Positions 37,863-48,570 of a stretch of 64,000 nt of DNA are shown piece after piece. A program made the translations under genes and the position numbers. The stretch comes from Earliella scabrosa. Taxonomy: Eukaryota > Basidiomycota > Agaricomycetes > Polyporales > Polyporaceae. Positions within the stretch are counted from its first letter, which is position 1; each line of letters opens with the position of its first letter. The notes under the pieces are model-generated. The model saw only the letters and a list, made by a program, of their open reading frames with translations, had not been told where the DNA came from and did not search any database. The stretch is taken from assembly GCA_022605405.1 (NCBI GenBank), contig JABYQQ010000025.1:186001-250000 (forward strand), written 5' to 3'.

Positions 37863-38509
37863 GGCGGGGCGTGGGCGGGCGGCGGGGGCGTGTCCGGGGG
37901 GCGTCGTTGGCGGTGGCAGTCGTGTGCTCCCTCGTTGTGCGTGGCGGGAGTGAGAGTGAGGGGAACGAGGAGGCCGGCGAGGGCTGCGGGATGGGCGATG
38001 GAGGAGAGAGAGAAGGCCACCGAAACGGCGAGCAATGGCTCTGAATGATTACGTAACAGGGCGGTGTCCGCGTCCGGTCTCGCGCATGCGCGTCATTTCC
38101 CCTCTGCGCAGCCAGCGCCTGTTTCGTCTTCGCTCACTCTCCTCGTCCACTCAGCTGCCGTCTGTTCCTGCTGCTGGCGGTGCGCCAGCGCGGCCTTCTC
38201 AGGCAGCTCGACGATGGCCGTGTTCGCGCCCGTCCTTCGCGCGCGGCTGCCTTGTCTTGAGGGCGGGGCGGAGGCCACCGACGTCCCGAACGCCACTTAA
38301 CTTTGTTTGCCGGGGCCTGCCGCGGTACTGCCCTCCGGTTCTCTCTCCCGCCGGTCGTGCTGCGAGGACTCCTTCCTCTCTTCTCTTCCCTCGCCCTTGC
38401 CATGTCGATCGCCCGCTCTAACATCCCGGTCCCCTTCGCCGTGGGCATCCAACCACACACGGTACTCGCAGGTGTTGACATGAATCTTCCGTGGGATCTG
38501 TGTGCCATT
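37863..38509. other. Rho promoter / upstream region of tRNA-Cys
   Basis: No gene is supported. The part from about 38110 on is duplicated, with many changes, at about 47160-47450. Confidence 0.5.
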
Positions 38510-38581
38510 GGCTCTATAGCTCAGTGGTAGAGCATACGATTGCAGATCGTGTGGTCCCGTGTTCGAACCACGGTGGGGCCT
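38510..38581 (+). tRNA. tRNA-Cys (GCA)
   Basis: A 72-nt cloverleaf without intron. The acceptor stem GGCTCTA pairs with TGGGGCC through G-U pairs, the D arm is GCTC-AGTGGTA-GAGC, the anticodon loop is TTGCAGA with anticodon GCA, and the T arm is CCGTG-TTCGAAC-CACGG. The discriminator is T, as is typical of tRNA-Cys. A TTTTT at 38601-38605 can end Pol III transcription. Confidence 0.95.
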
Positions 38582-39175
38582 TTGCCTGGCTGAAGCGAAG
38601 TTTTTGTTTCAATAGCTTTGTGTGCGGCATGGGGTCGCAGGTTGCCCAGTGGTAGCATGGCAGGTGGCAGGTAATCAACCTACTCAAGCTCCAACCTTGT
38701 GTGTCCTGCTCAACTAATCTTCTCATTTTTGCACATGTACACTCACAGGCCTATCGGTGATATTTCTCACCTACTTCTTTTACCGATCCGGGGGGTCCGA
38801 GTCGACTTCACTGCCCGCTTCGTTTTCCAGCTGTAGCTCCATGCTGGCGCTCCAGGCCGAGCTCAGCTTGAGATGTACGTTCAAATCTGGGTGCGGAAGC
38901 AGTCCGCGACTCATCGCTCCATCTCAGTTGGGTCAAACATACTGATCATTCTCCTAGGTCTGTAGGGTTCATCCAGTCGACTTGAGGCATTTGCACAGCA
39001 ACGTACGAGGACACTCTCACAGGCACTTCGAGCACGCCGACCAATAGCGGAAAATCGCCGCCGGAGCCCACCCCCCTCTGTCGCCTCACGCAAGAGAATA
39101 TCAATACAAATATGCATCCTACATCCCTCCTCCCAATTTCTTGCACTCAGCTCCGTTCGTGCTCGTCTCAGCGCG
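38582..39175. other. Spacer between tRNA-Cys and WD40 gene fragment
   Basis: No gene is seen. Near its right end, AATACAAATATG (39103-39114) followed by CATCCCTCCTCCCAA is a copy of the promoter of the WD40 gene at 39565. Confidence 0.45.
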
Positions 39176-39440
39176 ATGTCCGACGCCCCATCTTCTCCGC
39201 CAAGCCGGGGTGACACCATCGACAGACTCACCGTAGTCTCGCTTGCAGACTCTCCAGATAGAGCGGACCCCGCACTGCTCCGTGTTCGCCAAGGCCGCGC
39301 TCTTCAACAGGCTACACGAGTGATGGGCATGGGGGCTAAGTCTCCGCCCTCGCGTTCTCCCCCAGCGCGGAGGAGGAGGACACGCAGCTAAACTTCTGGG
39401 ACATCGACGAAGACAAGACCGCCCGCATGCATCGCTCAAT
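39176..39440 (+). pseudogene. 5' fragment of the WD40 gene (decayed tandem copy)
   Basis: It starts like the intact gene 390 bp downstream: ATGTCCG...CC, GDTIDR, then GTGTTCGCCAAGGCCGC and a stretch matching the SPDSRLLAS and EDAELI region in other frames. The frame is broken several times and the copy stops after the second blade. Its own promoter has a matching TATA-like element and CATCCCTCCTCCCAA block. Confidence 0.8.
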
Positions 39441-39494
39441 AGCGGGATGTCGCCACTGCACTCCCGTCGCCACCTAAGACCAGGGGAGATCAGC

Positions 39495-39502
39495 ATAAAT
39501 AT
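39495..39502 (+). promoter_or_regulatory. TATA-like element of WD40 gene
   Basis: ATAAATAT lies 63 bp before the codon chosen as start (39565). The element and the CATCCCTCCTCCCAA block after it are repeated upstream of the 39176 fragment, which supports a real promoter. Confidence 0.4.
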
Positions 39503-39564
39503 GTGTTCTCCATCCCTCCTCCCAACGTCCTATACTTGCTCCCTATCACACATGCCACGGCGCG

Positions 39565-40863
39565 ATGTCCGCCGCCTCACCCCCTCCACCCATCCTAGGC
39601 GACACTATCGACAGACACGACTGCCCTGTGACTGCGCTCGCATACTCCCCGGACGGAGCGCACGCCGCGAGCGGGTCCGAAGACGCCACCGTGATCATCT
39701 ACGACGCCCGCACCACCGTGTTCGCCAAGGCCGCTTTCTTCAAGCTACACGGGCACAGGGGAGCCGTCTCCGCCCTCGTGTTCTCCCCCGACAGCCGCCT
39801 TTTGGCTAGCGCGTCATTGGAGGACGCGGAACTGATCATCTGGGACGTGGACGAAGGCAAGGCCGTCCGCGAAATGCACACCGCCGAGGCGATCCACACC
39901 CTCGCATATACCCCCGACGGGACCATGCTCTTCAGTGGCGGGATCAACGGCTCGCTCACCATCTGGAGCACGACCACTTACCAGCAAACGCGCACGATCG
40001 CGGCGCACAACAGCTTCATCGACGTTCTCGTCCTCTCGCCAGACGGCCGCTCCATGCTCACAGGCGGGCTCGCCAGCGCCCAATCCCTCCTCTGGGACCT
40101 CTCCACGCTCCAAACCCAGCACAAAGGTCCGCCGCACGTCCGACGCAGTCTCCCACAACAGCACGCCACCATATGCGCCGCGTTCTCGCCCGACGGCCGG
40201 CGGGTCGCCACCGCCTCCGACGACAGGACGAGCCCGATAATCATATGGGACGCCTCGACGGGCGCGGAGCTCGTCCGCTTGGACAGATTCCCCCGGGGTG
40301 TGTTAGTAATGTCTCTCGCGTTTGCGCCTGATGGAGGGCGCATCGTGTCCGGCTCGATGGACTCGATGGTGCGGATCCACGACGCGGGCAGCGGCGCACA
40401 CAACATGTCGCTCGGGAAGCACTATGACTCGGTCTACGCCGTCGCGTTCTCGCCCACGGGCCGGCTCGTCGCGTCGGCCGGGGCAGACTGCACGGTGCGC
40501 CTCTGGGACGTGACGGGGAAGCCAGGACGGCTGGCCAGGACGTTCAGAGGGCATACCGGGCGCGTCATGGGGGTACTGTTCAGTCCGGATGGAGGGACGG
40601 TGCTGTCGGGCTCGTTGGATGGCACTGCCCGGTTGGAGTCGACTGCTGTGAGTGTGGATGAGTATGAGGAGCCTGAACGGCCGTCGGTGAAGGTCTTGAT
40701 TCAGTGCTTTGAGAAAGGTGCGGTCGCGGATGTTGCTTACTCGTGCAGAGTGTGCATTGCTGACTGGAGGAACTTGAATGATGTAGGGGCCTTGTATGCC
40801 ATGGCGTTGCGTGCTCTGCCGCCGTTCTTGCGGCGCTATCACAAGAAGCGGTACTTTCGCTAG
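39565..40863 (+). CDS. WD40 repeat protein
   Basis: An intronless 432-residue frame. It consists almost entirely of a WD40 propeller of about seven to eight blades, e.g. AYSPDGAHAASGSEDATVIIYD, FSPDSRLLASASLEDAELIIWD, FSPTGRLVASAGADCTVRLWD and DGTARLESTAV. A C-terminal tail of about 70 residues (ERPSVKVLIQCFEKGAVADV...) has no known motif. Unlike the genes at 8592 and 49281 it lacks the head domain. The start follows a short leader with a TATA-like element. WD40 proteins mediate protein contacts; no catalytic role is expected. Intact, while its relatives at 20230-21105 and 39176-39440 are broken. Confidence 0.88.
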   Translation: MSAASPPPPILGDTIDRHDCPVTALAYSPDGAHAASGSEDATVIIYDARTTVFAKAAFFKLHGHRGAVSALVFSPDSRLLASASLEDAELIIWDVDEGKAVREMHTAEAIHTLAYTPDGTMLFSGGINGSLTIWSTTTYQQTRTIAAHNSFIDVLVLSPDGRSMLTGGLASAQSLLWDLSTLQTQHKGPPHVRRSLPQQHATICAAFSPDGRRVATASDDRTSPIIIWDASTGAELVRLDRFPRGVLVMSLAFAPDGGRIVSGSMDSMVRIHDAGSGAHNMSLGKHYDSVYAVAFSPTGRLVASAGADCTVRLWDVTGKPGRLARTFRGHTGRVMGVLFSPDGGTVLSGSLDGTARLESTAVSVDEYEEPERPSVKVLIQCFEKGAVADVAYSCRVCIADWRNLNDVGALYAMALRALPPFLRRYHKKRYFR

Positions 40864-40907
40864 TCCCACCACAGATCGCTGTTGCATGGGTCACCCCAAT
40901 TGTCGAC

Positions 40908-41110
40908 TCGAAGGTTCGGCACGCGGTCGACGGTGTCTTGCACAAGGAACGACTGGCTCACCTGAACGTAATATGGGACGACTGTTATCATGTAAATATA
41001 GTGTGACACCCCGGATCTGTTTGAAGAAGTTGCTGCACTTCGACTGGGATGGAGAGTATGGATCGGAACGATCAGTTCACTACATCCGAGTCGAGGTTCG
41101 AAGGATGTGA
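40908..41110 (+). pseudogene. C-terminal fragment of type A pseudokinase gene
   Basis: SKVRHAVDGVLHKERLAHLNVIWDD matches the KVRHAIIELLHKKGLVHGNVRWDS segment of gene A; after a stop and a frameshift, LKKLLHFDWDGEYGSE matches VKFLHFDWAGEEGEA. Only this short kinase portion remains. It sits directly after the WD40 gene, the same neighbourhood as in arm 1. Confidence 0.8.
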
Positions 41111-41330
41111 ATCCCCTTGCGTACATCTGGATGTCTTTGTCTGCCTACTTTGTGACTGTGATTTATCCAGAGCGAGAGTACATACTATCGTTGCGCTTCT
41201 TCATCGACTGAAGTTCAATGGTGCGCTATGTCGGTCCGAGCGGGGCGTGATCGGGCCGTTGTCTCCGGTGCGCTTGCGACTGCCAAACACCACGCAGCGG
41301 CCTTCAGGAATCGTTTCATCAGCGTACGCC

Positions 41331-43753
41331 ATGTCACAAATTCGCCGAATTCTGGTGTACTGCGAACTCGTGGACGCGCTCTGGATTGAAGACTTCAATA
41401 TCAACAGGCATGCGGGCATCCTGCGTGCCACTGTGCACGCGGACTGCCTGCATGACCGTGGCATGAACGTCACTAGCCTGGCCGTCTACTTCATCGTACG
41501 TGTTCACGTCTATCCTAAGCCCCGTTTATAGTCTGGGGATTAACGGGCGGTGATACTGCAGGAAGATGGCCTCCCGCACGAGCCCCGCGATACTATTGGG
41601 AGGCGCGTTCTTGACTACCTCGCTGCACACACGCCCCGGACGCTCGGACTACTCGAACCATTGTCTGCGCTTCCAAGCATATCCGAAGATCGTGTCCATT
41701 TTGTGATCGGGCCACCTGGTGGTCGACTGGCGCAGTGGCGAACTTCCGGAATCGTTCCATCGGCGTACGCCATGCCGCAACTTCGCCAGATTCTGGTGTA
41801 CTCCGAGCTCGTAGACGCGATCTGGATCAAGGACTTCAATATCAACAGGCATGCGGGCATCCTGCGTGCCACCGTGCACGCTGACTGCCTGCATGACAGT
41901 GGCACGAACGTCACCAAGCTGGTCGTTTACTTCATCGTGAGTGCTCACTAATCTCCTGAGCCACTACATAGTCTTACGCTCACGACTCGTGCAGGAAGAC
42001 GGTCTCCCGTACGAACCCCATGAGACGCTCGGGAGGCGCGTCCTTGACTACTTCGCTGCACACACGCCCCGTACACTTGAATTACTCGAACCGCTATCTG
42101 CGCTTCCGTACATATCCGAAGAACGTGTCCACTTTGTGATTGGGCTCCCTGGTATGCAGCCTTGAGACACGAGAGCCGTGCATAGTTGACGTTCGGACAG
42201 ACTACTACGCCCCCTCAGAAGAACTCGAACTCGATGATGACGATGAAGAGGATGGGGAAGAGGATGACGAGGATGAGGATGAGACCAGCGATACGGACAC
42301 AGTACTTCCCTCGGTGTCTCACCGTTCCACCCTTTCACGTTCCTCCACAACCCAGAACGCTTACTCGGAAGGCGACGCGATCAAGGCTGCCGCGAGCCAT
42401 CCGCCAGTCGAACTCTTTTCTGCATCATTTGCTCGATTCATAGGAGCTTGCAGGCAACCATTCTCACCCAACGATGCTACACGGACCTCCATCGCAGGAT
42501 TTGTGGCCGACGTGCACCAACCGACTACCTCGGATCGTGCTGCTAATGAAGAGGACGTTCTTTCTCGCCTCGTCCAGTTGGTCAAACCCAAGTCCGAAGG
42601 TATATTTGTATCCGCCACCGCTCGCACGGCGCGATACGCCCTCCTGTCTTGCGAGGTTGAGGAGAGAGTCGATGCATCGCCCGTTTCCGCTCCGCTTATC
42701 GTCCTCAGCGTCACTCTCGATACCAAGTCCATCATCAGACATCCAAGTATTGACGACACCTTTTGTACCGCAAGGCGCGAGTTCGACGCTACCCGAAACA
42801 AAAGCGGAAGCCGCAACGTGAGCAGTTCCTTGACTATTCTCAACTAACGCTAACCCGAGGCTCACCAGAAAAAGGACATACGGGAAGCTAGCTGCCGCCC
42901 CATGTTTGGCATTACCCTTGTCGGGAGTTGTCTTCGCGTTTATGGATCAATCTACAGCGAGCCCGGGTGGGTTAGCCACCATTTGATGGATCCATATGAC
43001 ATCACTGCATCTTCACCCGTCGACGCTCTCGCGCGCGTTTTCCATGCACTCCACCTCGGGCTGATCCACCTCAAGGACTGGTATCACGGTGCACGCTATG
43101 CTCGCGCTCTAAACCCCTACGACGTCCTCACGCCGTGTCCTAGCGCTTTCCTCGATTCTTCGGGCAAGAAGATTCGGTTCAGATGCGGTGGACCCGTCCC
43201 GCATAACTTGTCCGTCTGGCACGGTGACCCTTCCCCGGTGGATTGGCACAACGACACTGACTGCTTCATCGTCAAATTCGCTCGCAGCTACGGCGAAGAA
43301 GCGCACCGTCTGCTCGCGGAGGCCGACTACGCGCCCACGCTGGTCTACTGTGGTCCGCCGTACGCCGCGTATCCCGAGCTGGCCGTGTACCAACCGACCA
43401 CGATGGTTATCATGATGTGGTGCGGGGACCACACCCTGGCCTTGGGATCCGGAGTGCCTGCAACGACGGAGCGGGTCCGTGCAGCCGTCAAACTGCTGCA
43501 CAACCACGGCATGGTGCATGGGGACCTGCGAGGACAGAATGTCCTGCTTGAACCCCGCAAGGGTGGCGCGGTGCGTATCATTGACTTTGACTGGGCGGGG
43601 AAGGAGGGCGAGGCGAGGTACCCGAAGGATCTCTCGCCCGCGGTGAGGTGGCCTCCGGGCGCGAAGGCCGGAGGGCTGATTACGAAGGCGCACGATTGGT
43701 GTTTTGTGGACGCATTCTTCAAGCCGGCCCAAGGACGTGTATGTTCGTCTTGA
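41331..43753 (+). CDS. Crinkler-like header + nuclease-like + kinase protein, type B copy 2 (doubled header)
   Basis: The C-terminal half matches gene B1: acidic stretch (ELELDDDDEEDGEEDDEDED), PPVELFSASFARFIGAC, CRPMFGITLVGSCLRVYGSI, then a kinase with FIVKFARSYGEEAH, MVHGDLRGQN and IIDFDWAG. These residues suggest an active kinase; the place of the nuclease E-x-K reads IVLSVTL, which is degenerate. The header exons 1-2 occur twice, at 41331 and 41772, exactly 441 bp apart. The first header's exon 2 reads on in frame through GGRLAQWRTSGIVPSAYA into the second header. Either one protein has two headers, or only the second (start 41772) is used; both end at 43753. The first header's exon 2 has lost a good splice donor (GTGGTC). 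Confidence 0.8.
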
Positions 43754-44503
43754 GATCCCAACGCGCTCTGTGTGTTTGCACCATCGTTTCGTGGAACTCG
43801 CTGTTCCTTATTCAATGAAAGGACCGTCCAATACAGCGCATTTCCTGTGCATCTTCAACTCGTGCAGGCCGCGCATTGCTGACCGAGCGCGCTGTGCCAA
43901 TGCTCATCGCACAGAGGTCCCGCTACGGGACTGACGAGGATCAGTTCGCAATTGTTATTAGTGTACATACGATCTTTGATCAGCGTGACTGATAGCCCGG
44001 AGGGATTGAGTACGACTTTAATGACATGGACAATTTCGCGATAAGCTCCAAGAGTGGCTGGAAGATGCAAACCATGCGCCCGCCGCCACCAAATTAAAAT
44101 TAAAAAGACGCTACTAGCCATCAGAATACCCTTTCTCCAAAATAACGAACGGAACTACCGGCCAGATACATCTGATCCGAAGACAATGAAGTTGCCTTGT
44201 CTACCTTTGCTTGAATGTTCGTACTTCAGTACTCAGCATTTTCCAAGGGCGAGGGTAGTTCTTAATTTGTACACGCTGCCAGCAGTGCGCGATACGACTG
44301 GCCAGTGGCAATGTGGTGGTCTGGCGCTTGACCGCAATGGCGGAGAACGAAAGCATTGTCAATCCGAGTGGGCGGAGTCAAATGGACACAATACTCCGAT
44401 AGAATCCCGCTGGCGCTTATATAGATAGCCCAGGTTGAACTTGAACTTCGAGTTATGTATATTCCGAATCCCAGCCAGTCTGCAACGACCCGAAGTGCAC
44501 GCC
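43754..44503. other. Spacer between the two type B genes
   Basis: About 750 bp with no gene I can support; part of it is AT-richer (44080-44110). It should contain the promoter of the second B gene. Confidence 0.45.
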
Positions 44504-46507
44504 ATGACACAACAACTTCGCGAGATCCTGGTGTACTCTGAGCTTTTTGACTCTATCTGGATGAAGGATTTCAATATTGACAGGAATGCGGGCATCCTGC
44601 GTGCCACCGTATACGATGACTGCCTGCATGACAGTGGCATCAACGTCACGAAATTGGCCATCTACTATATCGTGCGTGCTCATTCCTTCCCTATTGCCTA
44701 CCAATAGTCAAAGGCTTAACGAGCAATGCAGGAAGAGGGCCTCCCGTACGAACCCCATGACACGCTAGGAAGGTGTATCATTGACTACTTTGCCTCACAA
44801 ACTCCCCGCACACTCGGATTCCTCGAACGTTTATCTGCACTTCCAACGATACGCCAAGATTGTGTTCATTTTGTCATTGGGCTACCTGGTAAGTGCAGCG
44901 TTCGATACGTCCAGTGGCGTGTCTGATCGATGTCGAGATAAGACCACTATATCCACCCTGTGAAGACCCACAGTTCAGAGCAACTAGAACACAATGACGA
45001 TGAAGAGCATTCAGCGGTCGAGGGGCATGATGAGGATGGAACTGGTGAGACAGGGACGACGGGGTCCTCAGCGTCCCACCTTTCCACTGATACACTCCCC
45101 TCCGAACTCGACGATGCGCACGACCCGGACTCGGACGCGACCGAGGCTGCCGCGAAATATCCACCAGTCGAGTTGTTTTCTGCTTCGTTTGCTCGATTAA
45201 TTGGTGCTAGCAAGCAACCCTACTCCCCCACCGATGCTTCACGCGCATCCATTTCAGAATTTGTGGCCGACGTTCTGCATTCGACAACATCTGATCGTGC
45301 TGCCAAGCAGGAGAAACTTCTCTCACGCCTCGTTCAATTGGTCGACCCCAGTACTCCAGGTATATACGTATCTGCCACGGCTCGCATGACGCAGTACGCT
45401 CTCCTATCATGCGAGGGCATGGAGAAGAGAGCCCATGCGTCCCCCGTCCCCATTCCGCTCGTCGTCCTTGGGGTCAAGCCCGATACCGACACCATCACAA
45501 GTGCTCTAAGTGTGGACGACGCCCTTCGCATCGCCATGCGCAAATTCGACGCTGACTGGACGAGAAGCGGCAATGTGAGAGTTACATTGAGTTTTTTGTT
45601 GCCCATGCTAACCACAACCCAGAGGAAGAACGTATCGAAGAATAGCTGCTGCCCCATCTTTGGCGTCACCATCGTTGGGAGTTATCTTCACGTTTACGGA
45701 TCGATATACACCGAGCGATGGATTAGCCACCACCTGATGGATCCATGCGACATACGTCCCTCTTCCGTAGTCGACGTTCTCGCGGGCATTTTCAATGCAC
45801 TTCACCTCGGGCTGATCCATCTCAGGGACTGGCATCACCGTGACCCTTACACTCGAGCCCTAGAGCCTCGCGGGATCCTCATCCCGTCTCCGAGCGCTTT
45901 CCTCGATTCTTCGGGCAAGAGAATCCGCTTCAAGTGCAGCAGTTCAATCCTGCAGAACCTGTACGTCTGGCACAGCGACCCTTCCCCGCTGGATTGGCAC
46001 AACCGCACGGATCGTTTCGTTACGAAATTTGCTCGTACTTACGGTGAAGATGCGCACCATCTCCTCGCGGAGGCAGACTACGCGCCGACACTGGTATACT
46101 GTGGGCCGCCATACGCTGCGTATCCCGATCTGGACGTATACCAACCGATCACGATGGTTATCATGAAGTGGTGCGGGAACCGTACCCTCGCCTGGGGGTC
46201 CGGAGAGCCTGCAACCACGGAGCGGGTTCGTGCAGCCGTCAAACTGCTGCATGACCACGGCATGGTGCACGGGGATCTGCGGGGGCAGAATGTCCTGATC
46301 CAACCTCGCAAGGGTGGCGCGGTGCGGATCATTGACTTCGATTGGGCGGGGAAGGAGGGCGAGGCGCGGTATCCTAACGATCTCTCGCCCGCGGTGAGAT
46401 GGCCTCCTGGCGCGAAGGCTGGAGGGCTGATCACGAAAGCCCATGATTGGCACTTCGTGGACAGGTACTTCACGCCAGGGCAAGGACGTGTATGGCCGTA
46501 TAATTGA
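44504..46507 (+). CDS. Crinkler-like header + nuclease-like + kinase protein, type B copy 3
   Basis: Same four-exon layout as gene B1. Header exon 1 begins MTQQLREILVYSELFDSIW; exon 2 covers EEGLPYEPHDTLGR to FVIGLPG. Exon 3 holds the acidic and Ser/Thr-rich linker and PPVELFSASFARLIGAS; VVLGVKPDTD replaces the nuclease E-x-K. An in-frame intron (GTGAGAGTT...ACCCAG near 45573-45629) precedes the last exon with CPIFGVTIVGSYLHVYGSI and the kinase domain (FVTKFARTYGEDAH, MVHGDLRGQN, IIDFDWAG). All kinase residues are present. One header only, in contrast to the neighbour upstream. Confidence 0.87.
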
Positions 46508-46737
46508 AGTCGCGACGCGACCCGTGTACTTGTACTATGATTTCCGGGATCTATGATCACTGTCGCTGCCAGAGCTAAGCAACTTCACCAACTGGTGATG
46601 CACACGGATACAGGCCGAGACATGAGACCGTGTACGCAAACGAAGACAGTGAGAAACAGGCTTAGTACAATACAGCATACCGATACTACACAGCAGGGAC
46701 CAACTCCGAACAGGGCCCTGCGTGGACTGTTCTCACA

Positions 46738-46905
46738 ACCCGAAGTTGGCCAGCGTACACGTCCTCAAGGCGCTCCTTCTTGGCCACAAGCTCCTTCCGG
46801 CGCGCGACAATGCTCGGGTCCTCCACGAGGTACGACCTGCACCGCTCCCGCGCGTTGGGCCCAGCCCGAGCTTCTCGTACAGCACGCGATGGAGGTTCAG
46901 TTCGC
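46738..46905 (-). pseudogene. Dynamin C-terminal (GED) fragment
   Basis: On the minus strand LHRVLYEKLGLG, then in another frame ARERCRSYLVEDPSIVARRKELVAKKERLEDVY and finally ANFGL, match the end of the dynamin gene at 52583-55841. One frameshift and truncation of everything upstream make it a relic. Confidence 0.85.
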
Positions 46906-47154
46906 CCAGAGGCATGCAAATTGAAACAGTTGAGTAGCCCAATTCTCAGACGCACCATCTGTATGTTTAGCGTATCGAGACAGTCGAGCGACGATGCTAT
47001 CGACTCGGAGTCCCGGGGCAGAGCGATAGCGCATAGAGGAAGCAGGCTTGCAAACTTCCACAAGACGAAACGAAGTTGTTGTGTCGCGACTCGGGTGGGA
47101 ACATCGCGTTCTGTCACAACCCACGTGGGCTTCTCGTCACAGCTCAGGTGTCGT

Positions 47155-47599
47155 CCGCCGCAGCCAGCGCTTGTCTGGATCCCTCCTCTCCTCGCTGGTC
47201 GTCCACTCAGAGCTGTCTTCTGTTCCTTCTTCTGGAAGCGCGCCAGGGCGATGTTTTCAGGCAGCACGACGGTGGCCGCGTCTGCGGCCCTACTTCGCGC
47301 GCGGCTGCCTTATCTAGAGGGCGGGCCCGAACACCACCAACCCTGTTTGCCAGGGCCTACCCTCCGCGGGCCTCCGGTTCTCTCTCCTGCTGGTCGTCCT
47401 GCGTAGACCTTCTAGACTTCTCTCTCTTGCCGTCACCCTCAACGTCCAGGTCTAATTCGTTGTGAGCATTCGGCCACACCAGGTACGTCGCGCTACATAT
47501 TTCTTTTCTCAGGTGCCTCTTCTGCTATGGCTCTTTAGCTCAGTGGTGGAGCATACGATTGTAAATTGTGTGGTCCCGCGTTTGAACACGGTGGGGCCT
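47155..47599 (+). repeat. Diverged copy of the Rho-upstream/tRNA-Cys segment
   Basis: From CAGCCAGCGC through CGCGCGGCTGCC, TTTGCC(A/G)GGGCCT and CTCCGGTTCTCTCTCC the segment follows 38110-38581 in order, with many substitutions and small indels, and ends with a decayed tRNA-Cys. It shows that the duplication in arm 2 involved the tRNA and its 5' flank. Confidence 0.8.
47529..47599 (+). pseudogene. Pseudo-tRNA-Cys
   Basis: A 71-nt relative of the tRNA-Cys at 38510. The anticodon has become GTA, the anticodon stem is disturbed (TACGA against TTGTG), and the T arm lacks one base (TTTGAA-CACGG). It would not fold as a normal tRNA. Confidence 0.85.
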
Positions 47600-47929
47600 A
47601 TAAGAGCCTCTCAAATACGTTTTCCTGGCGCTGTTGCGGAGTCGAACAAGAGCCGTATCTCGCTTCTTCATTTTGTACCAGCTTACTCTCTCGGCCCCTG
47701 TTGATATCGCTATCCTGCTCCAGCTACTCGTTATCCAACGCGTCGACGTCGGCGTTCGAAGCGTATTTGTTTGGTCTTTCAACTGTAGGCGCTAGTCCAC
47801 GGAGATTGGATGCTTTGCCTAGTGATGGACGATGACATGCTAACCCGAGTCTTAGGTTCTCGTGGACGCAGTTCCCGACAGTCGTCTCGCACTCCAATGA
47901 TATTGTTCTGGCTAGTATCATGAAAGATG

Positions 47930-48570
47930 CAGCAGTCACGCTCCCTCCTCTCGTGACATCCCTACGCACACAAAGCCATTGCAGATGAGCCGTAGGTTCC
48001 AAGCTTTAATGCGCTCCACTGCGGCCCCGTTCGTCCGTTTCGAAGAGGACGAGGCTCTGGAGCATGGCGTGTCCGACCATACCACGCTCGACGACGTGTT
48101 GGACGACGCCAGCGAGGAGTCTACAATAGCCTCGCATCCCATCATGTACCCTGAGCAAGTACGAGAGCGCATCAGAACGTGAGTACTACCCGGCCACCTC
48201 TCTTACTACACAGACTCACAGTCTCGTTAGTGCGTGACTCGTCAGCTCCCTGGCAACACATCCCGTACACTTCACGCTAAGCAAGAGGTTCAGGACTCGT
48301 GGGAGCAGCACGCGCTTCGACCGGATCCACCAGACGTTCAAGAGAGCCCTGACCGATATCGTTAGGGACCGGTGCAATCCAAGTCGCCTCAGGAACCTCA
48401 AGGCGATCTTCGCGTGAGTATCTGACGATGCTCCTGCAGGATGCCGGTGACTCACGTCGCGTGTCCTCTCAGGCTTATCATCATGGGGCAGCCGCAGATT
48501 CATTCGGAGCAGACGACTGCACATGTAAAGGCTATCCTCAAGCTCGAAGCTGCGCAGAATAGATACTGAA
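47930..48570 (+). pseudogene. Dynamin stalk pseudogene
   Basis: A collinear but damaged copy of 7050-7780 in dynamin copy 2. Visible are TLPPLVTS, RRFQALMRSTAAPFVRFEEDEA, HPIMYPEQVRERIRT with the following intron, VTRQLPGNT..., DSWEQHAL and IHSEQTTAHVKAILKLEAA. There are internal deletions and frameshifts, and a stop follows QNRY. GTPase and effector domains are absent. Confidence 0.85.
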
